The position numbers and the translations under genes were made by a program. A stretch of DNA of 64,000 bases from Protonemura montana (lineage: Eukaryota > Arthropoda > Insecta > Plecoptera > Nemouridae). The notes under the pieces were generated by a model. It made no database searches. It had not been told where the DNA came from and worked only from the letters and a program-made list of their open reading frames with translations. This document shows, one piece after another, positions 1 through 13,207 of the stretch (position 1 is its first letter; every line of letters begins with the position of its first letter). The stretch is taken from assembly GCA_947568835.1 (NCBI GenBank), contig OX387605.1, positions 21,518,418 through 21,582,417 of the forward strand, in the 5' to 3' direction.

Positions 1-3000
1 ACGGAGGGCGGTTTTGCATAGTTAAGTGGAGCACTCAAGTTTTCGCACGCCTGCAATCGCCACCTTCATATCTCGTCGTCGTCGTCGTCCCCTTCCCCCC
101 GCGGCCCTTAATGAAAGCTAGGTGCCATCATGAACTAGAAAATGGCCCACGGAGGCTTGCCAACGACCAAATCTTCCCCACTCTGCATTAATATCTGATG
201 AGTGCATTATCAGGACTAGATGAGGGTCTAGCTAGCTTTAGTCGGCAGGATAATTGGCTCCACGTGGAAGTGCGTGTTGGGTCCTGCCAGCGGCAAAGTG
301 TCCTTTGCTGAAATAACCAAAAGAGCGATTTTTAAACGTAGATTGACGTAATTCAGCCGGAAGGGATGCTGTAATATTCGTCTCCCGTATGAAGCCAAAG
401 GTCAAAATGATAATGTCACAGTAATCCAATTCCTTTCGGGATGCGTTGTCATGGAATTCTGCTATCTCTTTCGCGGGGCTTTGAAGAGCGTCACGCTTGG
501 GACGGGTACGTCATGTCTGACGTACTCCAGCTGAATAGAAATGTAAGGGTTGCGATCGAGGACTAGGGATCTTCTCGGGATTACGTTTGGGTCTGGATCA
601 AGAGACAGGACATGCAGGTACAGTCAGACCCAGGAGCATGAAAACAGAATGTCAAAAGGAATTCAATTCGTTTGTGTTCCGCCAGGTTGATTACATAGAT
701 AACCTAGTTGATTACTCCCAAAATAAAAGGATGAATAAAGCGGAGAATTCGTTTAAAATTGAGATACTGACGAGATGTGCTCTCGCTTGAGAGCAGCGAG
801 CACGTGCCTTAATTTGGTTTGTTAGCTGTTCGGGAGGAAAATGTCGTCTGCAGAGAAATCACTACAGTAATGGGACAGGCTCGACTCGAATCACGCGCTC
901 CTAGTTCGCTCTGCAACCCTTCAGATGGCTCGCTCGTATTGCTAACTTTTCAATTTTTCGCAAAGATTAAGGTCAACCCACGACTTGGTATTCTGCGATA
1001 ATAATAATACGAAGCCCCATGCCGAACACGTCCTATATAAAAGTAGCATTTTCTCGTCACGTAAGGCGTTTATGATGAAGTAAATCGAGTCAAGTAGGAA
1101 GTATGCAAAATGTTCAAGTAATAAGCCTGGTGATGGGAACAGCAATGTGGATTGGCTCAAATTGAATGCACAAGGGTGGTTGGCAACGCAGTACGCTGCG
1201 GGCGATGCCGGGAAAAATGACATGGGAAAATTAGCTTCTCGTTCATGAGGAAGTGGAATGGCTTGGTTTAGTGCGAAACGAAGATTGCAACCGGAAATGA
1301 TGCTCTCAAAGTTGGCGAAATATTTTTCCTCTATACAAGGGGGGTCTCGGTTCGACGAGTATCTCCCACACGCCGGATACTCTGTGATAATCGCATTTAA
1401 ATTATGCTCAACAGGTTCCTTACGCAATGTTTACTAAGAACTATGTCAAACAATTATATTGGAGACTTCGATTTTTATTGCTAGTAGTACGCCCTCAAAT
1501 TATATTTAAAATGGGTGGTTAGTATCAGTGAATAGGCAAACTTCTCTGAAGTCAAGTTGTAATTTTTCCACGGCAAAGATTCGCCTATTTTTGAGCAGAG
1601 AATTTCAAAACTCTCGTCACGGTTCGGTAACGCTTGCAAAGTGGCCAAGCCGAACGCCTAGCCCAATGTCAGGGTCAACGCTTAAAAGTGCGTAGAACAA
1701 TCTTCTAGAAGTAATTTTCTCTCACGTAGGACACGAAGACTCATTCTGCCTTGCTCATCAGCAGTAGAAGCACGGTTATCGAAATTTTAATTAGATGAAA
1801 TCAAACACAGATGGCGTGCTTTCACAGCGTTGAAAGCAAATTAAACCCTCCAAGATCTTCCGCGGGAAATTGTCTTCTATAATTTTATACATGGCAAATT
1901 TAATTTACCTTTGATAAAATTTTCTATGAGCGTGGAATCTCTATTTATTACGTGTAACCAAGGACTGCAAGGACGAGCTGGATGCAAAGGGTTGGCATTT
2001 TCCTGGCGCTTTGAATTCCCATAGCCCACATGGGTCATGGGAGGCACTCTGAGGTTGAGACGTCAGGGCTGCTATTTCCCTCTCGGTGGACGTTGAGAGG
2101 GAAGGGGCCAAGTTGGCGTGACCGGTGCTAATTCTAAAAACAACCCCGGCGTGGACTTGGGGAAACATTGCCCCCGGGGCACAGCACGATTTCAAAACAA
2201 CTCCGAGGAACCAGGAAGTTAATTAAGAATGAGAAATAATCGACAATTATAAGCGATCGTTAAAAACTGGGTGGCTCATGAGATTTCTTTTTCTCTCAAG
2301 ACGGTACCAGATTTCTTGGACAGGAACGATATGTTGCGGCTGTTTTTTAGCCGCATGTCCTGTTAGATACCGCAAAAGTGACATCATGGAAACAAACAAC
2401 TTTGCGGTGACGTCTTCGAGAAAAACTTGGGTAAACCGCGAAGCAATCCGGAAAATGGAAATGTTTTTTTGTGGTCTGTTTTTCGAACTTTCAAGACACA
2501 TTCATTTGTCACTGCGACTTTTTGCAAGCTACATTTTTTTTAAATAGAATTCAGCTTTCAGCTAATATGCTTTCTCTGCACTGCTTGAAATTCGCATGCC
2601 AATGTCCTAATTTAACTTCTCTCTGACTTAGTTCAATGATTAGTAATTGACACACCACAACTTAACATCAATTTGTAACCTGCTAACTCGAATGGCAGCA
2701 CCGTGCTTGCGCTCCCTAAATCGACTCGGTTTGTTCCTATTTCTACACCACCTGAAATTAAGCGGCATATGCCTCCGCCACATCCATGCATATTTATGAC
2801 CGCCGCCCCCATGTTTTCCGCTTTCCCTGGAGAGACCACCGCGGGAATCGCTAGCCGGGAACGAAATTGAGATGAACGAAGGACACTCTTTGAAAAGAAA
2901 CGTGGAATGAGGCGAAATGGAAGCTGGAAATGTACCTATGCAGAAATAAAAATGCTTAGAAAAGCGGGAAAACTCAAGGGTACGTTATGGAAATGGATGT

Positions 3001-6000
3001 GATGTTCAAAGGTATGACGTACCTAGGTTCGCGATGACATAAACGCTGTGACTGCGTTGCATTTGCTATAGGTAATGGCCTTCTCGTGATGTTTGCTTCT
3101 GCGGAAACGGAAAACCCAGAGCAACCAAAGCAACCAAAGACAGTATATGAGAGATCGAAAATATAAAAATGTGGCTGCAGGATGCATAAAATACTTAAAT
3201 GTACACCATGTTTGAAGATGATAAGGTTACGACTCGATGTGTTCCACGATCGCGGAACGGTTCCTCGCTTTAATAACAGTTCCTGTTCTCGGTGTGTCTA
3301 CAAAATCTCAAGTGTACTGAAATCTGTATGCTCCGTTCGTTACTCCTCGCATCAACAAAGCGAAGGAGAGGCAATGAAATTTGGCGACAAAAGAATTTGA
3401 TTATGTCGGAAGCGTAGCACTCGTGTTTGTCAGACGAAGATCGGAGCATGCCCATGACGCCGTGTCTACCCATTTTGTTTTGAATTAACAAAGATTAGCG
3501 TTAAGTAAACACATGTTCGTTAAGTCGCTCAGGCAGTCTTCGCAGTCCTGGATGACGACGACGCCGACGACGCCGACGACAGGGACGACGCTCATTAATT
3601 CAGGGATAAGCGTCTCGACGCCCGACGTTTAGCGCTTGTACGACGACGTGATTAAAACTTATGTAACGGCGTCGGCGAGCGATCTCCGTTCAGACTCTGT
3701 AATTAGATACAAGAGAAAAAATACCGCCTCTGAAGAGATTATTTATTTTTGAATAATTTTTAAGTGTCGAGTGCAAATTTTAATTAAAGATTTTTTTCCA
3801 AGATCCTCAAATTGCATCTACATTAAAAAATATATAATAATCGTGGCATTTCAAAGCGCACGGAATTAGCATAAGTAGCGACAGCGTGGCAAATGGAAAC
3901 AGTAAACGAAGCAAAACGTTCCGTTATTTTCCTCGTGTTCAGTAACTCTGTGCTTCAATAAATCTCAGCAAAATTACAAAATGTTTCGGACCAATTTTTG
4001 CCGTTCCACGTTCTGACGCGTCGAGCCACCGACGTGAAAAGCGCACACGAATGCACTTCTCCACACCCTCTCACTCTGTGTCACGCTTGCAATAATCACG
4101 AGCGATCTCGAAATATCACTCGCCTCTATTTCAAAATCCCGTCACGTCCTAATCCAACGTTTGGTCGATCTTCCTAGCGAAACGATCCGGCTATTGTTAT
4201 CCCAGCGCCGGTCAAGAAGGTTGGAGATCTTATTAGAGAAACGAGGTCTGTTCAGGAACGCGAACACAGACCGGTGAGACCCCTATCTGGATGTATTTCC
4301 ATCGAGCTTTTTTACCAGCGTTGAGTCGCCCTTTTGGGAGCTGTCTTATTGTCCAGATGCGATCCAGGCTTTGAGAGAGGGTTGAAGCAAGCACTAATTG
4401 CTTCACTCAATTAACAAGGAAGAAACAGTGCGATCGCCTTTGTCCTTGCGTGTGACACGAAACTAATCCTATTATACGCTTGCTTTCTTGTCTCGGTGCC
4501 GTCTCGCACCCCCACTACGCCATTCCGGCGCGTTTCTTTCATAAACCCCTTTCCTGTAAGACTCTCAGGACAATCTCTTGTCTTGGGAACAACCTGCTCT
4601 CTCCCCCCCCCCCCTTCTCACTCTCCATCTGTCTCTAATAAGCTTTAATCAAGGCTGGGAGTTGTGTGTGTCCCACGTCGTTCTATCTGGCCTCGTGATC
4701 TGCTCTCGTTGAATGCTATCAACCTACCATCTTGTGAGATTGAGGCTTTATTCGTGCGACATTGGCTTTGTGGGATCATCCCTTAAGACCATGTTGTTTC
4801 CGTAAAATGGTGTCATAGCTGCGTGCGGGGCATGAGCACAGAACGTTTACCTTTGAAAAATGACTTCCATTCCCTTAGAGTCACTCTTGAAGAAGATATT
4901 GTGGTTTTTACCTCGAGTATTTCACTAATTATACAGTGAAAAGCCTTGAAAAGCTTTTCTGAAAAGCATCAAACAAAGATTAATCTTCAAGGATGAGTTG
5001 TTGTTCTCCCATTCGCGTTGTTATTCAACCAAAAGGCCCGTTGGAATCGGGCAGTAACAACAGCCCATTTCGGTAATTAGGCTAGATTAAAGTTTTTAGG
5101 CTTTCATGAGACGTTAATGAGGCACGTAAATTATCTGAAAATTGTGCGGTTTTAGTGCCTACGAGTTTGGCGATGAAAATATGTGGGCGTATTTTCTCGT
5201 TTTAATGCCGGGCGATGGGTAAAAAAGCGAGTCGAATTGGATAAACGATTCGTGCAGTTAAAGTGTCTGTTGCTTTTCCAGCAGCACAACATTTTCCCAG
5301 CTCGTTTTGAGCGAATCTCGTCCCTTGGAACGCACAAGTTGATTTCGTTATTTTGGATGTGGGCCAGACCAGCCCCCCCCCCCCCCCCCCCCCATTGAAG
5401 CACTGAACTAAACGGGCAAAAAGCATGCGATTGTGGAATTATACTAATCTGTAAACGTGATGGCTTTATTTATGGACAAGGCCTTACATCGGTATATGGA
5501 GGGAAATTTCGAGTATGGGTTTCGTACGCAGGCCTATAGGCTGTAAAATAAGCTCCTAATCTATTATCGTGTGTAGCATGCGACAATAAAAACATTTTTC
5601 CTGGTTTAGGACAATCACCAGCTTTTCGTGGACGGAAAATGCCGGTTTTCCACGCTCTCGTGACAGCATTATGTAACAGAAGTACGTGAAAATGCACACC
5701 GCAAGGCATGTTGTCACGGGGACGGGGTTAAATCATACTTCCGGCTACCTAGGGTGTTCACCCCACAAACCTGCATAGGTTACGCTGTTTCCATGTCTAT
5801 ATAAATTAATTAATTTTAATATTCTTGAGACTAAGAGCTTGGGCGGAGTACGGGGGTTGGCGTAAACGTGATGGAGTAAACCCCAGATACAAGTTATTTC
5901 AATCCGAAGTCTTGTCGTCTCACGAATCCCCTGCCAACTAGACTACCCACTTATCACGGGTGCGAGAATAAGAGCGGTTCTCTAACCTCAAGGGAAACAT

Positions 6001-9000
6001 TCTTGGTTCGCTTATACCCCAAAAGCCCGGCGCGTGGCGTCGGCGTCAGTCGTGGCTTTTCGACTCCTTCACAGACCAGAGCAAAACATCGGCATAAGTT
6101 GACAGAGGCACACACCCTTCCACGTGGCTCACAGAGTCATTGTTTATAATCTACTATTATTTCACGCATGACAAGTTGACGTGAATGTAATTTCGTCGCG
6201 TGCGTTCCGAAAAGGTAAACGCGTTTCGACGAAGAGCTGCGTCGCGATGTCGAGTCAGATTTTCAAACTGTCACTTTTCCTCGTGAATCGCTCTCGCGAA
6301 ATCTTGCTAGTCGTTTACCCTTTGCACAGCAAATAAATGGAATTAAGGCGCGTTCGATGCTTGTCGCAAGGGAAATCAAATTTCTCGTAATGCGTAGCCC
6401 ACACTCATCGCTAATACTGTTAATATATTGATCCTGGAGCTCAGTGTGTTCCTCTGTTATCATACCCGGCGTGGTCGTTCAATTTAAATATAATGCGTTC
6501 CAACGCACGACACAACACGACGCACACATCCACGCATTGGTGTGCTCACCCTCCCATTTTCACACCTACTAAACTTCCATTTAAGTGAGGTGTCCACGCT
6601 TGTTACGCACATCCCTCCCCTTCCCTTTTATAGCAATATGCTGTTATGGTGGCTCTCTGCAGTTATGAGGATTTCTCATATATGTCACGACTGCGATACG
6701 TTCTGAATACTAATGTTTAGCTTAGTTCTATCGCTCCCCCGCTCGATCGCTGCCATCGACCCATTGTTTGTTTATTTCTACAATTTATTCACCCTGTCTG
6801 CCTATCCATTGCTTCTCTTTTGCGCGGTGCTCTGTGCCATCATTCCGCCCTACGCAGTGTGTGATGGCATTTCGCTGGGGGAGGGCTAGGCGATCGGGAA
6901 TACGGTTCTGTCTGTGGGGAAGAATGCAGATTTAGGGGATGTGACTCATCCTGGGCGGAATCTCAGGGAATGAGGGTGGATTTCCCTTGTTTGCACGTCA
7001 CTGTGTAGTTTTTTTTTTCGGGAAAAGCGTAGGACTTTCCTATTATAGTGTCACCACTCTCCATTCTCAAATATGTCAACATGAATTCATTAATACTAAA
7101 AAAATGCATTAGAATCAATCAATTTGGAAAATATAATAGACAGTAAGTGAGTACCATGAAAGTACCCTTAATGTGAATCTGTTGTTCAACTATCTTAAAA
7201 CGACGCATTTTTTTAAATATCATTGGCGTTTGTAGGTGTCGTAATATAGGGTGCACACAATGTTGCGTCACCGTTTGGACCTCTCATTCGTCCTTTTGTT
7301 TCACATTTTAATATGTCTTCACATTTCTAATAAAGCCCGATAAATGAATTTAAACCCATTTTAATATCCCCCTTTTCAATTTTGCCCGCCCCTGCAGTGG
7401 CAAGCTTTGATTCGTCCCCGCGCGTCACGACGTGATTGCGAACATTGTTCTCCTTCTGACGCTCGTCACATGTCACACGCTTGTTTCGTGTACTGGAATC
7501 CCGGAGGCGGCGTCGCGACGCCGGGCGTCGTGCTAGATTAAGCATTGGTTTCACTTGCTGGATAATTGGACCGCCAGAATGTCAAACAATTTCATCAAAG
7601 GCTCATCCATCACCAAAATCCGGATGCAGTCGGACCGTCCTATGCCCGAGCGACGACAGAATCTCAATTGTTTCAGGGAACTGAAATGAACAGCGAACTA
7701 ACGCTGAATGTGGATATTTGGTTTAACTTTCAGATCGATGAAATTAATAACAAATTTCAAGTGATCTACATACGCCAGTTATGGTAACATGTATAACTAA
7801 ATAGCCAAGTCCACCAACGCGAAATATCATTATGTTTCAAAGTAAGAAAGCCAGGGGCGGTGAATTGATGATTCATACCGACAGGGTTGTTTACATCAGC
7901 ATGGGCAAAATTTAACCGACAGAGCCTGAAGTGCACCGCGTCCGCACTTCGAAATACGATGCCACTAATTGATTTCTTCGATACATTTACCCAATCAAAA
8001 CAAAGACCAAGAGAACCCTCTCTTCGGGTCGCTGTTTATTTGTTTTTGCCGTTTCGTCCGTCTTCAATATCCTTCAGGACATTTCGGACCACCTATTCGA
8101 AGAGAATCGATTTTCTGGACTTTAAACAATGGCATTATCTTCTGTCCATAGCGACCTAGAAGAGTTTTTCTCTCATCGTTTTTATTGTGTCAACATCATT
8201 TCCTCTCCACATGTCGAGTTATTGTTTCGGTTCACTTCCCATATAATACTGCAAGGAAATTGCAACGTTTTAGTATATGCATTCCCTTTGCTAGATCTTA
8301 GATAGTATTTTCATATGGCAGAACGCCGCTTGCAAGAAGATTTACTGCTCGTGTCAATGTAGCCTTTATATATTTCTCTGTGAGCTGGGTGATGTAGTGT
8401 TAAGTCAGAGCCGAGATGGAACTCAATGCTAACTGCGGGGGAGTATCAGAGAATGGGCCCGAATAGGCAGAATACATTACTCTCTCATTGCAGAACCCCC
8501 CTTCTATTTGCCCACCCACCCACCCAGGCATACCTCCACCCACCCAGTCGTGGGGTATGTATGCAATAATTCAAGCGGACAAGACACAATACTACAGAAA
8601 CCACTGCTCCGAAACGAGCACACGAATATGGGCACCTACTCTGCAAAATATGTCTAATATCCTCCGGCTAGAGATGGGTTTAGAAATACAAATTAGATTC
8701 CATGGAGTTGTAGCGTGCTAAGTGTACGCTAGGAGTCGAGCAATTTTCGCGAGCCGGTTTAATTTTCTGCACAAATCTCTGAAAAGATAGTGGAATTTCT
8801 CTCTGATTCGTTTTTCTTTTTTTCTTTTTTTATTGGCTTAAAGCAAAGAGAGTTTCGCGGCTCATGTTCATTCCACTCGATTTTCGTTGCAAAAGTGCGA
8901 AGCGCGCGGCGGGGCCCAAACTCGGTCCTTCCGGAGGGTAATATGCCATACCAATCTCGAGTGTAAAATCGCAGCACCCTGGGGAATGAGTCCAGGCATT

Positions 9001-12000
9001 AGCTTAATCACTTTTCTCTACGGCCAAGTTCACGTCTCTTCGGAATGTTTTACCCGCGCGTTTGCAAACTTTTCGCTCCCACTTTGCAAACGCGCTCGGC
9101 TCGGAGGCTCATTTCACGTAATTTGAGATATGAGATATTTGCAAAGTATTGAAAAGTAGACATCGTATGTATACGTTTTCTAAAACTTATCAAGAATATG
9201 GAACGCATTTCTCTACTCATACGGATGAAGCAAACCCATTCCTTAAATTATATTTTGTGAAGTGGGTAGGTACTTTTTTCAGTCATGTACGCGCACTTTG
9301 CTGATTAACCTTGCAAAAGATTCTGATCCCAACTCTCACTTCACGTCTTGAGTTATGCAATCTTCTCCATCAATGTCATTTCCTATATAATCGTGAACCA
9401 TCACTCAGTGATTCTGATTTTCCATCCCCTTCAACTTTCTTCGACGCAATTTTCCTCGCGCCTTTCGAAAGACGACTCATTAGCCGCGTCGATATGGATT
9501 TTGCTATCGATTTTCCTGGGAAAACGTTCAAGGCGTCGAAATCGACGGTGATTTATTTACCTTATATCTTACACCATTGAACCTAAGTACGATACACAAA
9601 ACATGTTCGCTACATTTGCTCGGTGAATGGGTTTACTTTTTAGTCCCGCGATGTATACGCCGTGCGAGCGTTAAATGGTGCCTGCTCTTACAAATTGCAT
9701 TCTTATAGAATGTGGATGGACTCTTTGAGAGCCCTCGCTCCGTCGATAGATCCTGGCACACAAGACAAGCACAACGAGCACAAAATAATAAATTTTCATT
9801 CATGGAAGTAATACCTTCAATTTGAAGTTAGCTCAGTTAAATTGGCAATGAAAAGTAAATTATTCAGCTGAAGAAAGTATATTAACATAATTCCTTGCGT
9901 TTTATATTAGGCTATAAATTTAAAAAATGTATCTGCATACAGGAAACGATATAGAAAATTAATTACTTTTCACCTGGGATGAAAGTATATGTACGCGAGC
10001 AGCACAAATTGAATTTCAAAACATTTTGATTGTCGTTGTAAATTAAAAAACTCCAGCTCGAGAGCGATATCATTTCCACGACCACAAGTTTTCATGTCAA
10101 ACCACAAGCTTGTGATTTCGTCGCACGTTCGACTCGTATCTCTCATCTCGTATCGGAAAAACACTTTCCCGGGCATTCGAAATAATTGTCCGACTTTCAT
10201 GAAGCGTGCGTTTGGCCGCTCACTTCCTCGTTCCTGCATTGAACAAAAACGCACGCAGCCGCACGCATATATCGCAAATATCGGCCGCGGCCGAGAACGT
10301 TTCAACTATCAAAACCAGTGGGGCGCACACCTTAGATAAATTTTCAGATTTTAGAACAGTTAACAAGTACGAAAACATGGGGGCAAATTGAAACGCATAA
10401 ATTGCAGCCATTGCACGTTGGAAAAAGCGAATCTTTGCGAGATCGGCAAAGATTCCTGCACCCCTAGTACTGCAACGTGATGGATATGGAGAACGCACGA
10501 AAGGAAAGTGGCATAACACCGCTCGGGGCGGAGGCAAGATTAACAGCATTATATATTATAATGATCTTTGTGCTGGGAGAGAACCGAGTGTCCCTTTTTG
10601 TACCTTGGCTTCGAACTGTTTTGCTCGCGCTATGGTGGTCGTCAGAGCACGTATGAGGAAGGCAAAGACATGCTTTTTTCTTGAAGCGAAGAGGATGTGA
10701 AAGAATAAACATGCAGAAGCAAGGGGAAGAAGAAGAGGAAGAATAAGAATAGGAAGGGGGAGAAGTGAATTAAAGGCGAAGGGAAGACGAGGGTGGGCGA
10801 AGTACCATGACGATATTTGCAAGACCCCCCCTCCCCTCATCACCCCTTTGCCATCAGCGTCGTTTCCTCAGCGACACGATGCGTGCGAATTGCTTGAGAT
10901 GGCCAATTTTGCCTGACTGAAATTCAAAGATCTATTAAGATTATTATCTTCGTATAAATAATTGTTAACGATGTGAAAAAGTCATCGTGGTAGAAATCCC
11001 ATCAATGTAGCAATTAAAACGGGACTAACCATTAACAGGCAAATCGCTGTGGACACTGCGGATGGAACTTGAAGTCACGGCTTTAAACTTGCGCGTTTTT
11101 TTGTTGCCTGGTGTGTGGTACCCTGGATAGATTTTTGGGGCGCTACAATATGATATTGGAAACCAATATCTTTAGAAATTTATGGTCCAAGCCACAGTAC
11201 TCTCGCTTGCAAAGTGTTCCATTACGTAAAGGTACCACCTACCACACTTACACTCCCTTGAGAAAATGCTGGAATTATAGTCACCATTAATAGCTAATTC
11301 GCCCCTAGAGTAAACTCAACACCGTTACTTTGGGATTTATTATGCTGGTCAGGTGGAAGTATACCCCTGCGGTGCTGTGGGTACCTACTCTAAGTGCCGC
11401 AGAGATGGCTAATTCTGAGCGTGTAAACAATTTGTCAATGTTTATGAAGAAAAATATTGTGCAATCCAATGCGGGTGAATTATTGGCTGTCCAGCTGACA
11501 GAAGCTATCATTATATCTCGGGTATAGCATGGAAATGTGCAATTGCATAACACTTGACACGTTGTCGCGTTGGGATCAGCTTATCAAACTGAGAGGTGTC
11601 GGTTGCTTTGATGTCAACTTACTGAAGTTTGCATTAACAAAAGGACAATCATGAAATATTACGAATTATTGCGCTTATACTCTGAACTACATTGCTCCCA
11701 TGCCGTGCCATCAAAATACTTGGGCAAGTCGCAACACACGTTATGACATTAAAGTTGATTATATTGCTATAATTTAGTTTCACAAAACTTTATACTTAGT
11801 TCCATGAACACCCCTGAGTCGTCGAGAGTCTCGCAAGTCGGGTGTATTTGATTTGCTAAGAAATTGCATCTGCTTCGCAAAGGAATCAAGAAGTCCATTA
11901 TTATTAAGACTAGTGCCGTGAAGAAGTGCGAGGGTGAACGAAATTAGATGCCGTGGAATATTTACTCGAGACTCGAGATGAAAGGTCATGATAACCATCG

Positions 12001-13207
12001 AATCGATCTCGTTCGTCGAATGAAACGTGTAAACTTGCGAAACTGATTGCGTCTTGATTTCCAATTTATTTCCCTGTGCCAGTGGCATGCTTTGTTGTCT
12101 GCCTAATTTAAATCTGCGCACACTTTTGTGTGTCGATGCCGAGTTATTGGAGTCTTCAGTACGAGATTGGATTGGAAAAAAATGATATAAAGTGAGCATC
12201 TGCATGAAATTTATATAAAAAAGAAAAAACTGAGTGCTTTTAAAAGGCATTGAGACGAATATAAAGTCGCAAATAGCCTCGTCATTCCCCAATTTAATCA
12301 GGATTAATTACAGTTTTCTACGTTTTTTTAAATAAAGTTTCTTATATTATTTCAAACTTTAGGCCGGGGAATTCTCAGAAGTGATAACTAATACGGTGCC
12401 ATTACGTAATTAAACTGTTCGTGCTGTTTGTGTGCTGTTTCCCAACACTTGCCCCTAAGTTGGCCCGCGTTTTCTTTGCACAGCTTTCCAGCGCCGAAAT
12501 TGCACCCAAAGAAAATGTTCGATTCCGCAGCCGCACTGATAAAATAACGAATTACAATCAATTTAATTCGTTCCTTCATTGTTTCACGCAGCGAGCGAAC
12601 CCGATCAGACAGAAAACGTGAGACCGCCCGAAAGAGAGCTTTAAGAAACCCCTCGCCATTTTACGGAAAATGATTATTTTTCTTTGATAGGATTTTTTCC
12701 TCGTTTCTTATATAGCAAACGTCTCCTGAATAGACTCGACTTGAGTTGAATTGAGTCCCGACAGACATGCCGCGAACCGTGCCCCAGCCCGCGCCTCTTT
12801 GACAGACGCAATTACGAACGCTTTTGTCATCCGAATTGCTCCAAACAACGCGCACACATTGCTGAAGTTTCACGTGCAGAAGCTCCACACGCGACGCTAG
12901 CGCTGCATTTTCTGGCACGGGGAGCAAACAAACCAGACGCTCGTTCGCAAACGCACTCTATCGGAATAACAGCTCACGTGGCCCTACGATTCCAACAAAG
13001 GGCAGATTAGTATAACACTCTCCAAACTCGTTATCAAAATTCAGGCGAGTTTTCCCTTGGAGGCATTACGAACCCTCCCGGAATCCACCTGTTTTCCCTA
13101 AGCCCTGTAAACAGTCGAGTTTTTAATCCCGTTCTTGGGTAAACATATTAAAAGAACACCTTCATGCGTGCCATCATAAAATAATTTACAATTTTCTTTA
13201 TTTGCAG
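1..13207. other. No recognisable gene; probable 5' region or intron of tincar
   Basis: I see no exon here that I can defend on either strand. Open frames reach at most about 160 codons and resemble nothing I know. The stretch holds homopolymer C tracts (4603-4614 and 5373-5393), CGT/GAC trinucleotide clusters (about 77-95 and 3550-3660) and ordinary AT-rich sequence. The first visible tincar exon starts mid-codon at 13208 and carries only the later membrane segments, so at least one further 5' exon exists, either hidden here or beyond the left edge. Confidence 0.5.
5373..5393. repeat. Poly-C tract, 21 bases
   Basis: An uninterrupted run of 21 C. It is one of seven C or G runs of 12 or more in the window; the others are at 4603, 14193, 15702 (G), 25473, 32692 and 37908. 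Confidence 0.95.

Noticed and set aside
942-1427. 161-codon minus-strand open frame
   Set aside because: No recognisable motif, no coding-like composition and no splice or promoter context; consistent with chance.
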